A stretch of DNA of 9,867 nt, taken from positions 1 to 9,867 of the forward strand of contig RCNQ01000067.1 of NCBI GenBank assembly GCA_003731675.1, read 5' to 3'. Position numbers and translations under genes: made by a program. Source of the stretch: Bacteroidetes/Chlorobi group bacterium ChocPot_Mid (GTDB lineage: Bacteria > Bacteroidota > Ignavibacteria > Kapaibacteriales > UBA2268). The notes below the pieces were generated by a model. That model worked only from the letters and a program-made list of their open reading frames with translations, did not search any database and was not told where the DNA came from. This document shows, piece after piece, positions 1 through 5,770 of this stretch (positions within the stretch are counted from its first letter, which is position 1; each line of letters begins with the position of its first letter).

Positions 1-922
1 CGCTTGTATCCTGAATCCATGTTATTCCTCCATCGCTAGTTCGATACATTTTACCCCAACTTCCAATTACTACACCATTTTTTTCATCTGCAAAACTGAC
101 TTTTCTTAAACCATAAGCTCCTGCTGGAAATTTATTAATTGTATCTAATCTCAATTGCCATGAATCTCCTCCATCGTTAGTTGAATATATTATATCACGA
201 AGTGATTTATAGCTACCGTTGACCGGAAACCCTCTTACAATAAAACCGTCCTTCCGATTAAGAAAAAGTATTCCTGTCGGCATCAAAGGAATTGGAAGAC
301 GCTCCCAAGTTTTTCCCCAATCATAACTTCTATAAAAATAAGGTGCCCAAGCTATGTAAATTGTTTGTTCTTCAGGGACAGACAAATAAGTCCCAAAATG
401 TTGTGTCGAATCAACATAGGTATAATGAATTTTTTCCCAATTGTAACCTCCGTCTTTTGTTGTGTATAAATAATCCCAGCTTATTATTGCACCATGTTTT
501 GAATCACAAAACGACGCCTTTATACCAAACGTATCAAATTGGTTAATGGTCCAATTTTTTCCTCTGTCTCTTGTTATCCAATAAGTCCCATCTTCACATG
601 TAATAATAATCAAATTTGTATCAGGATATTGAACTCCGTTTGGATTATGCCATTTTCGAGTTAACCATTGCTCCCATGAAGGAGCAGTATCAATAATTGT
701 CGTAAACCAAGTTTTACCTCCATCAGTTGTCATCCTTTCGGCAAGCCGGTCCAAATTATACCAGTAAACTGCTATACAATTATTTGTATCAGCACAATCT
801 ATTCTGGATCGAACGCTAACAGTAGTAATACCAAAAGGATCTTTATCAATTAATTTCCACTCTCCAGCTTGAAGAAAATTGAAATTACATAATGCTAATA
901 ATATGAATAAAATTTTTTTCAT
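1..922 (-). CDS. Secreted Asp-box (BNR/Ycf48-like) repeat protein, C-terminus beyond the left edge
   Basis: An open minus-strand frame runs from an ATG at 920-922 to the window edge: 307 complete codons and no stop. The N-terminus is a signal peptide (MKKILFILLALCNFNFLQAG, cleavage near residue 19-20). Six Asp-box motifs of the S/T-x-D-x-G-x-x-W type follow at about residues 65-72 (TTDGGKTW), 117-124 (TRDRGKNW), 155-162 (TKDGGYNW), 199-206 (SYDWGKTW, second Gly replaced), 247-255 (STNDGGDSW, one residue longer) and 295-302 (TSDGGITW). Such motifs mark bladed beta-propellers of the sialidase/Ycf48/sortilin type. The start is supported by an SD (GAGGT, 928-932) five bases upstream. In this bacterial group such proteins usually end in a T9SS sorting domain, but that end is outside the window. 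The function is unknown; the repeats alone do not indicate sialidase activity. Cell-surface or secreted location is inferred. Confidence 0.88.
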   Translation of the reverse strand, partial: MKKILFILLALCNFNFLQAGEWKLIDKDPFGITTVSVRSRIDCADTNNCIAVYWYNLDRLAERMTTDGGKTWFTTIIDTAPSWEQWLTRKWHNPNGVQYPDTNLIIITCEDGTYWITRDRGKNWTINQFDTFGIKASFCDSKHGAIISWDYLYTTKDGGYNWEKIHYTYVDSTQHFGTYLSVPEEQTIYIAWAPYFYRSYDWGKTWERLPIPLMPTGILFLNRKDGFIVRGFPVNGSYKSLRDIIYSTNDGGDSWQLRLDTINKFPAGAYGLRKVSFADEKNGVVIGSWGKMYRTSDGGITWIQDTS

Positions 923-935
923 TTTGTACCTCATT

Positions 936-970
936 AAAAAAGATACCACTCTCCTATTTAGAAGAGGGGT
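936..970 (-). terminator. Hairpin plus U-tract, candidate Rho-independent terminator
   Basis: On the minus strand ACCCCTCTTC (970-961) and GGAGAGTGGT (954-945) can form a 10-position stem with one mismatch and one G-U pair, closing a TAAATA loop. Six T residues follow after a short gap (941-936). The hairpin lies just past the stop of the T9SS remnant and only 13 bases before the start codon of the Asp-box gene, next to that gene's SD. It could end the upstream transcript, act as an attenuator, or be a 5'-UTR structure. The assignment rests on pairing alone. Confidence 0.5.
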
Positions 971-978
971 AATATAAA

Positions 979-1170
979 TTATTTTATTAAATTAAATTTT
1001 CCTTCACCAACTTTGTTATTACCTGCATATATAGTGTAAAAATATTTACCGTTAGTAAGATGTTTCAAATTCAATTCAAATTGCTGTGTTAATGATGTTT
1101 TTTCAATTGAAGAAACATTAACAAAATTACCTTGCAAGTCAAAGACAGTTAATTTCATAGTTTCCTTCAT
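979..1170 (-). pseudogene. Orphan T9SS type-A C-terminal sorting-domain remnant
   Basis: The 63-codon frame matches the second half of a Por/T9SS C-terminal sorting domain. It has the strand motif KLTVFDLQGNFV, a linker with an L...L pattern, then LTNGKYFYTIYAGNNKVGEGKFNLIK, equivalent to the usual 'L..G.Y.Y.i..g......GKf.l.k' ending. In the family this tag sits at the end of a large secreted protein and directs it through the T9SS. Here there is no cargo: an in-frame TGA lies directly before the ATG. The 98 bases upstream carry sorting-domain-like words in other frames (LNEGNYE just before the KLTVFD strand; DYPVLNFIE further up), as expected from a gene broken by several small indels. An inner ATG at 1156-1158 has AAGGA in front, so a short peptide could still be made, but it would lack a signal peptide. 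I read it as a relic, probably of a second Asp-box-type protein. Confidence 0.65.
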
Positions 1171-1268
1171 TCAGATGATTTTCAATTAATGTATTGATGA
1201 TGTTCCTCGATAAAGTTCAATACAGGATAGTCTCGGAATATCCTTTGAAAAAGACTAAATATATTTAA
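1171..1268 (-). other. Decayed coding sequence between lipoprotein and sorting-domain remnant
   Basis: These 98 bases have stops in all three minus-strand frames. Short stretches nevertheless resemble the missing first half of a T9SS sorting domain spread over two frames (DYPVLNFIE near the middle, LNEGNYE at the end). I see no promoter or strong hairpin. The likeliest reading is the decayed upstream part of the remnant at 979-1170; the resemblance is short and could be partly chance. Confidence 0.3.
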
Positions 1269-1757
1269 TCACTTTAATATGTTAAAAGAACCATTAGAAA
1301 TTTTTATTGAGTCCTTAATATAAGAACTGTCTTTATTGACTTCCCATTGATAACCAGTAAACTCAAAATTTCCATTTATCACATTACTTTTGCTTTCTTG
1401 AATGTTAATATATCCCCATCCAAATTGATAATTTTTATTACCTAAAGTGAAATAAGCGTCAATGTTTGAAGAATTTATAAATTTCCCTACTTTATCAACA
1501 GGAAATGTTAGTCTCATGCTATATATAAAATTTTCAATCAAACATTCGCTTTCAACTGATATAAGTAATGTGCTATCCGAAACAGAAAGTATGTCAGTAC
1601 GTATTTTCTGGGCTTCAAAAAAAATATTAATGGCACCTGAAACTTGAGCAGTAATGTAATTATTATCAGAAATCTGTTTCCAAGAATTTGGATTATCATT
1701 ACCACAACCAAAATGAAATAAAAGCAAAAGAACAAAAACTAAAATATTTTTTTTCAT
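1269..1757 (-). CDS. Small lipoprotein of unknown function
   Basis: This is a 162-aa protein starting MKKNILVFVLLLLFHFGC, a lipoprotein signal peptide with the acceptor cysteine at residue 18 and charged or Asn-rich residues right after it (GNDNPNSW). The remainder has alternating hydrophobic and polar stretches suggesting beta-strands (AQVSGAINIFFEAQKI, LLISVESECLIENF, YQFGWGYINIQ, VINGNFEFTGYQW), typical of a compact envelope beta-protein. I do not recognise a family. An upstream in-frame ATG at 1779-1781 would add eight residues in front of the signal peptide. The inner start at 1755-1757 fits better because the signal peptide then begins with MKK and GGTG lies about six bases before it. 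It is transcribed with the neighbouring lipoprotein genes; an outer-membrane or periplasmic location is inferred. Confidence 0.75.
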   Translation of the reverse strand: MKKNILVFVLLLLFHFGCGNDNPNSWKQISDNNYITAQVSGAINIFFEAQKIRTDILSVSDSTLLISVESECLIENFIYSMRLTFPVDKVGKFINSSNIDAYFTLGNKNYQFGWGYINIQESKSNVINGNFEFTGYQWEVNKDSSYIKDSIKISNGSFNILK

Positions 1758-1838
1758 TTTTACACCATATAAAATTTTCAAGTTTAAAAATATAAATAAA
1801 AAAATTCAACCTACAAAATAATATTTCTATTCAATAAA

Positions 1839-2693
1839 TTAATTACTACTCAAATAAACTGTGATTTTATGAGAAGATTTCAAAATTATCAAAGATTTTT
1901 TTCCATTATTAAAAAGAATAAAATATGGCTCAAACTTTGTTAAACAAATATTATATATGCCATCTCTAAATTGGCTCATAACATTTGATGAAATTGTAAA
2001 TGAACCGTCATTCTCTACAATTGCAGAACCTTCATATAAACTTGTATCTGAATATTCAGCTAAAGAATCTGAATTAAAAATTATTATTTGCGCGAAACAT
2101 TGACTTTCGCCAGACCATGAAATATTCAAAGAATTTAAAGTTGATATTGTAGCTCCCCGATTCACATTTAAAATTCTTATTGGTGAACCAAAATTAATTG
2201 AAGTATCTATTGAAGGGATATATTGATTACCAATAATTTCAATAGAATTACTTGAAGAAAAATTATAATACAAACTATTTTGATTATCTTGATTACCATA
2301 ACCAATATAAGTATAAGTGCCTGAGCCAGCATTTGATAATACATAATTATTGATATATATTCCATTACATGGATAAATAATATCCATCGTATCTGAATTA
2401 AAAAAATAGGCTTGGGCACTGTTTTGATTTAAATTAATGCTAATAGTTGGATTGTCATAGAAAAATATTCTTTCATAATCATTATTTAGCTGAATAAAGC
2501 CCATTACATCGTTTGTATCGTAGGAATTTAACACATCATCTAATGTGAAATTACCATCAGGATCCAAATTGATTTTTTTTATTTTAATGTCAGGATTAAT
2601 TAAATTAATATTTTTTCCTACATCGCAACTTATCAAAAGAGCAATAATAAAAAAATATATTAATAACGATTTATAAATATTATTTTTTCCCAT
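1839..2693 (-). CDS. Lipoprotein with beta-sandwich-like C-terminus, function unknown
   Basis: This is a 284-aa protein with a lipoprotein signal peptide whose lipobox LLISC puts the modified cysteine at residue 23. The mature part is rich in Asn, Ser, Tyr and Ile. The second half (from about residue 170) follows a pattern common in Bacteroidota surface lipoproteins: a strand, NISWSG, a strand with IIIFNSDS, then VENDGSFTISSNVM and a final set of strands ending in ITVYLSSN. That suggests one immunoglobulin-like beta-sandwich. No catalytic motif is visible. A purine-rich stretch (AGGAAAGAGAG) ahead of the start can serve as ribosome binding site. It lies 49 bases after the frameshifted gene and before the 162-aa lipoprotein, so cotranscription is likely. 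I cannot name a family. Confidence 0.78.
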   Translation of the reverse strand: MGKNNIYKSLLIYFFIIALLISCDVGKNINLINPDIKIKKINLDPDGNFTLDDVLNSYDTNDVMGFIQLNNDYERIFFYDNPTISINLNQNSAQAYFFNSDTMDIIYPCNGIYINNYVLSNAGSGTYTYIGYGNQDNQNSLYYNFSSSNSIEIIGNQYIPSIDTSINFGSPIRILNVNRGATISTLNSLNISWSGESQCFAQIIIFNSDSLAEYSDTSLYEGSAIVENDGSFTISSNVMSQFRDGIYNICLTKFEPYFILFNNGKKSLIILKSSHKITVYLSSN

Positions 2694-2742
2694 ATAAGTC
2701 TCTCTTTCCTAAAAGAATTATTATATAAATTATTACTTTGTC

Positions 2743-3209
2743 TTAATTACAACAAGGGTTAGTAACCTGTATGAATACTTGACCTTTTGAATTGAAATCA
2801 GTTAAGTATACATATTTCCTCCAACAAATGCTACCATCCTGCTTTTTAAAAATAACCTCATAAGCTGCTTTATTAAGATTAGATAACGAGATTCTTTCAT
2901 CATTTGTTTGTTGATTAATCGATATATTAGTCGAAGTGAGGCTTCGTCCGGTTAATTTAATTCCAGTTTTATAGTAACTGGCTTTTGAGTTAGAAGCGCC
3001 ATATTGTATAATATCAACTGAAATGCTATTGAAATTTGAACAAATAAACCCCCGTCGTTAAAAAAGAAATAATGCTTTTCTTTTTTTGGTGTTTTCACAC
3101 AAGAATATAAATTCACAATGCTGAATGAAAAAAATAAATATGATACTAAAACCAATAATAATAAGTAGCATTTATTATTATTTTTTTTCTCAATTTCTAA
3201 TGTCATCAT
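2743..3209 (-). pseudogene. Lipoprotein-like gene split by a frameshift in a G5 tract
   Basis: The first frame starts at 3209 behind an SD (AGGTGAT) and encodes a basic, Lys/Asn-rich N-terminus, a long hydrophobic segment and a possible lipobox (LYSC), followed by VKTPKKEKHYFFFNDGG. It then runs into unrelated sequence and stops at 2952-2954. The neighbouring frame, open from just after a TAA at 3058-3060, continues as GFICSNFNSISVDIIQYG and ends at TAA 2743-2745 with VFIQVTNPCCN. One extra base in the run of five G (plus-strand C at 3049-3053) would join both frames into about 155 residues: signal sequence plus a beta-rich domain. The downstream frame looks like real protein (for example YEVIFKKQDGSICWRKYVYL). 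It may be a true mutation, a homopolymer-length phase switch, or an assembly error. No family is recognised. Confidence 0.65.
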
Positions 3210-3247
3210 AAATCACCTTTTATATTAATAAATATTTTTAACTTTTT

Positions 3248-4027
3248 TTACTTAATATTAAATTTAATAACTTTGTCTTTATATCCTCCATAAGGAAATG
3301 ATAAAAAATGTAAATCTACATAAGTAGGTTCTACAAATGATTCTAAAATACCAGCATTTAATCCAAACCATGTGTGGAGTTTAATTGCAAAATTGGTTTT
3401 AAATATTTCATTTTTTTCATTCTTAACATATCCTTTAAATTGATAAACAAGGATATATTCTTTTGCTGGTATAGTTTGATCATTTATATTGATATATTTC
3501 ACAGATCCCTGATTACCAGCAACCCACAACTTTCCAACTATTCTACATTTTGGATTAATAAAATCCGAATCAATATTATTCAGGTAAGTTATCCATTCTT
3601 TTTTTATTGGGTCAGCCATTAACAACCATTTTGAACCAATTTTAATTGGTAGGTTAACGGAAAAATAAGATTCAACCTCACTAACGAGATCATTAATTAG
3701 ATTTGAATAAATATAAATTTTATTATTTTCAATGGAGTATTTTTGAATAAATAGACACTGTCCAAGAGTATCAATAATATGAAACACATAAGATTTTTTA
3801 TTTAACAATGTTTCTGTGCTTACAACTTTCATTAATATAACTGTGTTTGAATCTTCAAAATGTTTACCTGACTTGTCAAGGATTAAATATAAATATTTAA
3901 ACCAATAATTTTCTGTTACAGGAAAGATTTTTTTGACATCTTTCAAATCAGATAAATTACCTATCTCTTCTTTACAGGAAAATATTAGACTAACAGCTAA
4001 AAAAATAATTAATGTTGTTTTTTTCAT
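3248..4027 (-). CDS. Lipoprotein of unknown function, first gene of the lipoprotein run
   Basis: This is a 259-aa protein starting MKKTTLIIFLAVSLIFSCKEE, a lipoprotein signal peptide with the cysteine at residue 18. The mature part opens with KKIFPVTENYWFKYLYL, like the 'fPl..gn.W.Y' opening of many Bacteroidota lipoproteins. A central G-S-K-W (IKIGSKWLL) and a late WFGLNAGILESF segment follow, the same 'G..W ... W...GI' layout seen in beta-rich envelope proteins of unknown role. No enzyme motif is visible. An upstream ATG at 4046-4048 would add seven residues. The inner start is preferred because MKK then begins the signal peptide and AGGA lies about nine bases before it. The 3' end is 38 bases from the start of the frameshifted gene, which suggests one transcript. 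The region upstream holds direct repeats and a micro-ORF that may affect its expression. Confidence 0.8.
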   Translation of the reverse strand: MKKTTLIIFLAVSLIFSCKEEIGNLSDLKDVKKIFPVTENYWFKYLYLILDKSGKHFEDSNTVILMKVVSTETLLNKKSYVFHIIDTLGQCLFIQKYSIENNKIYIYSNLINDLVSEVESYFSVNLPIKIGSKWLLMADPIKKEWITYLNNIDSDFINPKCRIVGKLWVAGNQGSVKYININDQTIPAKEYILVYQFKGYVKNEKNEIFKTNFAIKLHTWFGLNAGILESFVEPTYVDLHFLSFPYGGYKDKVIKFNIK

Positions 4028-4083
4028 CGAAAATATTCCTATTATCATAAATAAATTCTCTTGAGATTTTTATCTTGAGTTCA

Positions 4084-4135
4084 AATTAATTAATCTTGGT
4101 ACATTTTTTGTAAGAGTCGAATTAATTAATCTTGG
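4084..4135. repeat. Two direct copies of a 16-bp AT-rich repeat
   Basis: The 16-mer AATTAATTAATCTTGG occurs at 4084-4099 and, without mismatch, at 4120-4135. Start-to-start distance is 36 bases. A shortened related stretch (AATTAATCT) occurs at 4321-4329 next to the radC stop. Both full copies lie between the micro-ORF and the first lipoprotein gene. They could be tandem binding sites or the product of a local duplication. Their low complexity weakens the argument, although the shared CTTGG end is not simple AT repeat. Confidence 0.55.
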
Positions 4136-4149
4136 CGAAACTTCGCACG

Positions 4150-4188
4150 TCAGCTTCTTTTTGCAGTTTTTATAGGTTTTTTGAACAT
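4150..4188 (-). CDS. 12-codon micro-ORF with near-perfect ribosome binding site
   Basis: The ATG at 4186-4188 opens a frame for MFKKPIKTAKRS, ending at TGA 4150-4152. What draws attention is the SD: GAGGAGGT at 4193-4200, four bases before the ATG, the best in the window. The peptide is strongly basic (five Lys/Arg of 12) and matches nothing I know. It starts about 160 bases before the first lipoprotein gene on the same strand. It could be a leader peptide, a stub of a lost gene whose start region survives, or a chance ATG behind a purine run. I cannot show that it is translated. Confidence 0.3.
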   Translation of the reverse strand: MFKKPIKTAKRS

Positions 4189-4192
4189 ATGT

Positions 4193-4200
4193 ACCTCCTC
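4193..4200 (-). promoter_or_regulatory. Strong Shine-Dalgarno sequence (GAGGAGGT)
   Basis: The minus strand reads GAGGAGGT, then ACAT, then ATG: an eight-base match to the 16S 3'-end complement. No recognisable gene follows, only the 12-codon ORF. The overlapping GGTACAT (4195-4189) has a perfect seven-base complement downstream in the same transcript (ATGTACC, 4104-4098), so the site could be folded away. Seven paired bases may be chance. Confidence 0.5.
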
Positions 4201-4217
4201 TCTTTTTAAAAATAGGT

Positions 4218-4252
4218 CAAATAAATACAATAGTAATGATTATTATCCCAAA
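4218..4252 (-). promoter_or_regulatory. Possible Bacteroidota-type promoter
   Basis: On the minus strand TTTG (4252-4249) is followed after 23 bases by TTTATTTG (4225-4218). This resembles the Bacteroidota -33/-7 consensus TTTG ... TAnnTTTG with one mismatch in the -7 box and a long spacer. It would drive the micro-ORF and then the lipoprotein run. In sequence this AT-rich the match is weak evidence. Confidence 0.2.
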
Positions 4253-4332
4253 TATAATTATAAATTTTAGAAATTCCTAATAAAATCTTCCTAAGTGTTT
4301 TTTTTTTTGATAGTTAGGTCAATTAATCTAAA

Positions 4333-5025
4333 TTACAGCAAACGCATTTCGGCGAAACTGCGATAGTCGTTTCCTGCAATAATAATATGGTCGTAAATAC
4401 CGATACCGATAATTTTTCCGGCATCAACAAGTTGTTTTGTAATATGGATGTCTTCTTTTGATGGTTCGGGATTTCCAGAAGGATGATTGTGGAGCAGTAT
4501 GATATTTGCGGCAGATTCGGAAATGGCTGTTTTGAATACTTCACGAGGATGCACGAGACTGACATTCAAAAGACCTTGAGAAACAATAATTTCTCTGAAA
4601 ATTTTATTGGAAGAGTTGAGAAGCAGAGTACGGAAAGTTTCAACTTTTTCGTTTCTTAATTTTGGGATGAAGTAATTTGCAATATCCTGTGGTTTTTGAA
4701 TTTTTGTAAGCAATACGTAAGGTTCAGATTGAATTCTTTTTCCAATCTCAAAGGCGGCGGCTAAGGTTACAGCTTTTGTTTCCGCTAATCCTTTGAATTT
4801 TTTAAATTCGCTGTAATCGCAAGAGGAAAGGTTGGAAAGAGATGAATATTTTTCGATAAGGTCTCGAGAAATATCAATTGCAGAATATCCTTTTGAGCCG
4901 CTTCTAATGAGGATAGCGAGCAATTCAGAATCAGACAGGTTGGAGGCACCGAATTTTTGGAGGCGTTCTCTTGGTCTGTCGTCTTTGCTGAGTTCTTTGA
5001 TTGTTCTGTGATTATTTTCAGGCAT
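4333..5025 (-). CDS. radC: RadC family protein (UPF0758, JAB/MPN-like metal-binding domain)
   Basis: This 230-aa protein matches the full RadC layout. The family opening (HRTIKELSKDDRPRERLQKFG, from residue 6) leads into a helical helix-hairpin-helix-type region containing LSDSELLAILIRSGSKG. A C-terminal JAB/MPN-like domain follows with the metal motif H179-x-H181-P-S-G and then S189..D192, and the usual GIYDHIIIAGNDYRSFAEMRLL end. RadC was once linked to DNA repair, but that link is disputed and its role is unsettled; homologues often occur on mobile elements, though nothing mobile is seen here. An ATG at 5059-5061 would add 12 residues and overlap cutA. I prefer 5023-5025, 11 bases after the cutA stop, because RadC proteins normally start a few residues before the R-T-I-K motif. 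It is probably cotranscribed with cutA. Confidence 0.93.
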   Translation of the reverse strand: MPENNHRTIKELSKDDRPRERLQKFGASNLSDSELLAILIRSGSKGYSAIDISRDLIEKYSSLSNLSSCDYSEFKKFKGLAETKAVTLAAAFEIGKRIQSEPYVLLTKIQKPQDIANYFIPKLRNEKVETFRTLLLNSSNKIFREIIVSQGLLNVSLVHPREVFKTAISESAANIILLHNHPSGNPEPSKEDIHITKQLVDAGKIIGIGIYDHIIIAGNDYRSFAEMRLL

Positions 5026-5036
5026 AATCTGGGATA

Positions 5037-5363
5037 TTAATGTAATGAATTTATCAACCAATCAAAATACCCTTTGTGAGCAAAGTCTGCGGGTATAGCT
5101 AAGATTTCGGGAACTTCATCGTTTGAAAGCTGGATGATTCTTTCTTCCAAAGGATTTAGCTTTGATGTAGTTGTTTTGATAATCAGCAGATATTCATTTC
5201 TTTCGGTCATTACATTTTGCCAGCTGAAAAATGAAGTTAAGTTTTGTATAATTGAGCAACAAGCGGCTAAACCTTCAGAAACAATAATCTTAGCAATATG
5301 TCTTGCGCTTTGCAGTGTGTTGGTTGTTACAAAGACAATACGAATTTCTGTTACTTTTTCCAT
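5037..5363 (-). CDS. cutA: CutA1-like divalent-ion tolerance protein
   Basis: This 108-aa protein has the length and order of motifs of CutA1, a small trimeric ferredoxin-like-fold protein. Visible are the first strand IRIVFVTTN, the SARHIAKIIVSEGLAACCSI helix and turn (family: A..iA..Lv...LAACvni), SFFSWQNVMTERNEYLLIIKT (family: S.Y.W.g.i....E..l..KT), and DEVPEILAIPADFAHKGYFDWL near the end. The usual H-x-Y before VPEI is replaced by S80-N81-D82, so the residues often linked to metal or ligand binding are absent. In E. coli cutA was tied to copper and divalent-cation tolerance, but its real role is unclear. It is the first gene of a two-gene unit with radC and diverges from a small membrane protein gene 57 bases away. 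The ribosome binding site is weak. Confidence 0.88.
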   Translation of the reverse strand: MEKVTEIRIVFVTTNTLQSARHIAKIIVSEGLAACCSIIQNLTSFFSWQNVMTERNEYLLIIKTTTSKLNPLEERIIQLSNDEVPEILAIPADFAHKGYFDWLINSLH

Positions 5364-5420
5364 AATTTTTCGGATATTTGTAATTAAACAAATTGAAATT
5401 AATTAACAAAATTACAAAAA
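5364..5420. promoter_or_regulatory. Divergent intergenic region holding promoters for both directions
   Basis: These 57 bases separate two genes read outward, cutA on the minus strand and the membrane protein on the plus strand, so promoters for both should lie here. The sequence is over 80% A+T with several TTTG and TTAATT words on each strand. I could not settle on a defined box pair. Confidence 0.35.
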
Positions 5421-5699
5421 ATGATTGAAATATTAATTTTTCATTTGCATATTGTCGGAGCTTTATATGCTTTTACGAAATATTGGCAGACAGGAGGGAT
5501 GAAGTCAGGGATAATGGCATTGCTGATAATTGGACTGATATTTACGATAGGATGGGCTTTGACAAATCCGATAGCATGGTGGATAATGCCTGATGAATGG
5601 TCATCTATCTGGTTTTCTCAGGATACATTGTCGTTAGTTTTATTGCTTATTCCTGAGAGTGTTTTCTTCTATATTTTCTTTGTAAAGGATAAGAGTTAG
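5421..5699 (+). CDS. Small integral membrane protein, three predicted helices
   Basis: This 92-aa protein is made mostly of three hydrophobic segments: about residues 2-20 (IEILIFHLHIVGALYAFTK), 29-50 (SGIMALLIIGLIFTIGWALTNP) and 67-87 (QDTLSLVLLLIPESVFFYIFFV). A polar, Trp-rich loop (AWWIMPDEWSSIWFSQD) lies between the last two, and the tail is a short KDKS. It has no signal peptide of the cleaved type, so an inner-membrane location is expected. No family name or catalytic residue can be assigned. The patterned loop (MPDEWSSIWF) and the H-x-H in helix 1 look like conserved features rather than random hydrophobic sequence. The ATG has no clear SD. The next gene on the same strand begins 71 bases later and may be cotranscribed. 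Confidence 0.75.
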   Translation: MIEILIFHLHIVGALYAFTKYWQTGGMKSGIMALLIIGLIFTIGWALTNPIAWWIMPDEWSSIWFSQDTLSLVLLLIPESVFFYIFFVKDKS

Positions 5700-5760
5700 G
5701 ATTATTCCTCACAAAAACTGATTGATTTGTTTTTAGAATATAATTATTTAAAATATACAT

Positions 5761-5766
5761 AGAGGT
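5761..5766 (+). promoter_or_regulatory. Shine-Dalgarno sequence (AGAGGT) of the envelope gene
   Basis: AGAGGT lies four bases before the ATG at 5771 and fixes that start. Together with similar sites elsewhere in the window it shows that this organism uses SD-led initiation. Confidence 0.6.
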
Positions 5767-5770
5767 TTTT

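Larger units (their letters stand above)
4028..4332. other. 305-base intergenic region between radC and the lipoprotein run
   Basis: No full-size gene fits here on either strand. It contains the direct repeats, the micro-ORF with its SD, a short palindromic GCGAAACTTCGC at 4136-4147, and a run of eleven T at 4298-4308 flanked by the short inverted pair CCTAA/TTAGG. The T run is A on the radC transcript, so it is not a Rho-independent terminator for radC. The region probably holds the promoter of the lipoprotein run. Confidence 0.5.

Noticed and set aside
292..546. Plus-strand ORF of 84 codons
   Set aside because: It lies wholly inside the minus-strand Asp-box gene, whose repeats give that frame clear protein support.
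1538..1735. Minus-strand 65-codon hydrophobic ORF overlapping the 162-aa lipoprotein
   Set aside because: It is an alternative frame of the same strand with no SD; the overlapping frame has a proper lipoprotein signal.
3374..3622. Plus-strand ORF of 82 codons with hydrophobic stretches
   Set aside because: It is opposite the 259-aa lipoprotein; its Phe/Ile-rich composition is what AT-rich antisense sequence gives by chance.
4084..4135. CRISPR-like direct repeats
   Set aside because: There are only two 16-bp copies of low complexity, with a single 20-base spacer and no cas genes.
4292..4318. CCTAA/TTAGG inverted pair around the T11 run as a terminator of radC
   Set aside because: The run reads as A on the radC transcript and the stem is only five pairs with a long loop. 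No plus-strand gene ends here either.
5026..5061. Longer radC start at 5059-5061
   Set aside because: It would add 12 residues unlike the family and overlap cutA; the start at 5023-5025 fits the normal RadC N-terminus.
5715..5750. Sigma-70-like TATAAT near 5737-5745 before the envelope gene
   Set aside because: No -35 box at acceptable spacing was found, and such words are common in sequence this AT-rich.
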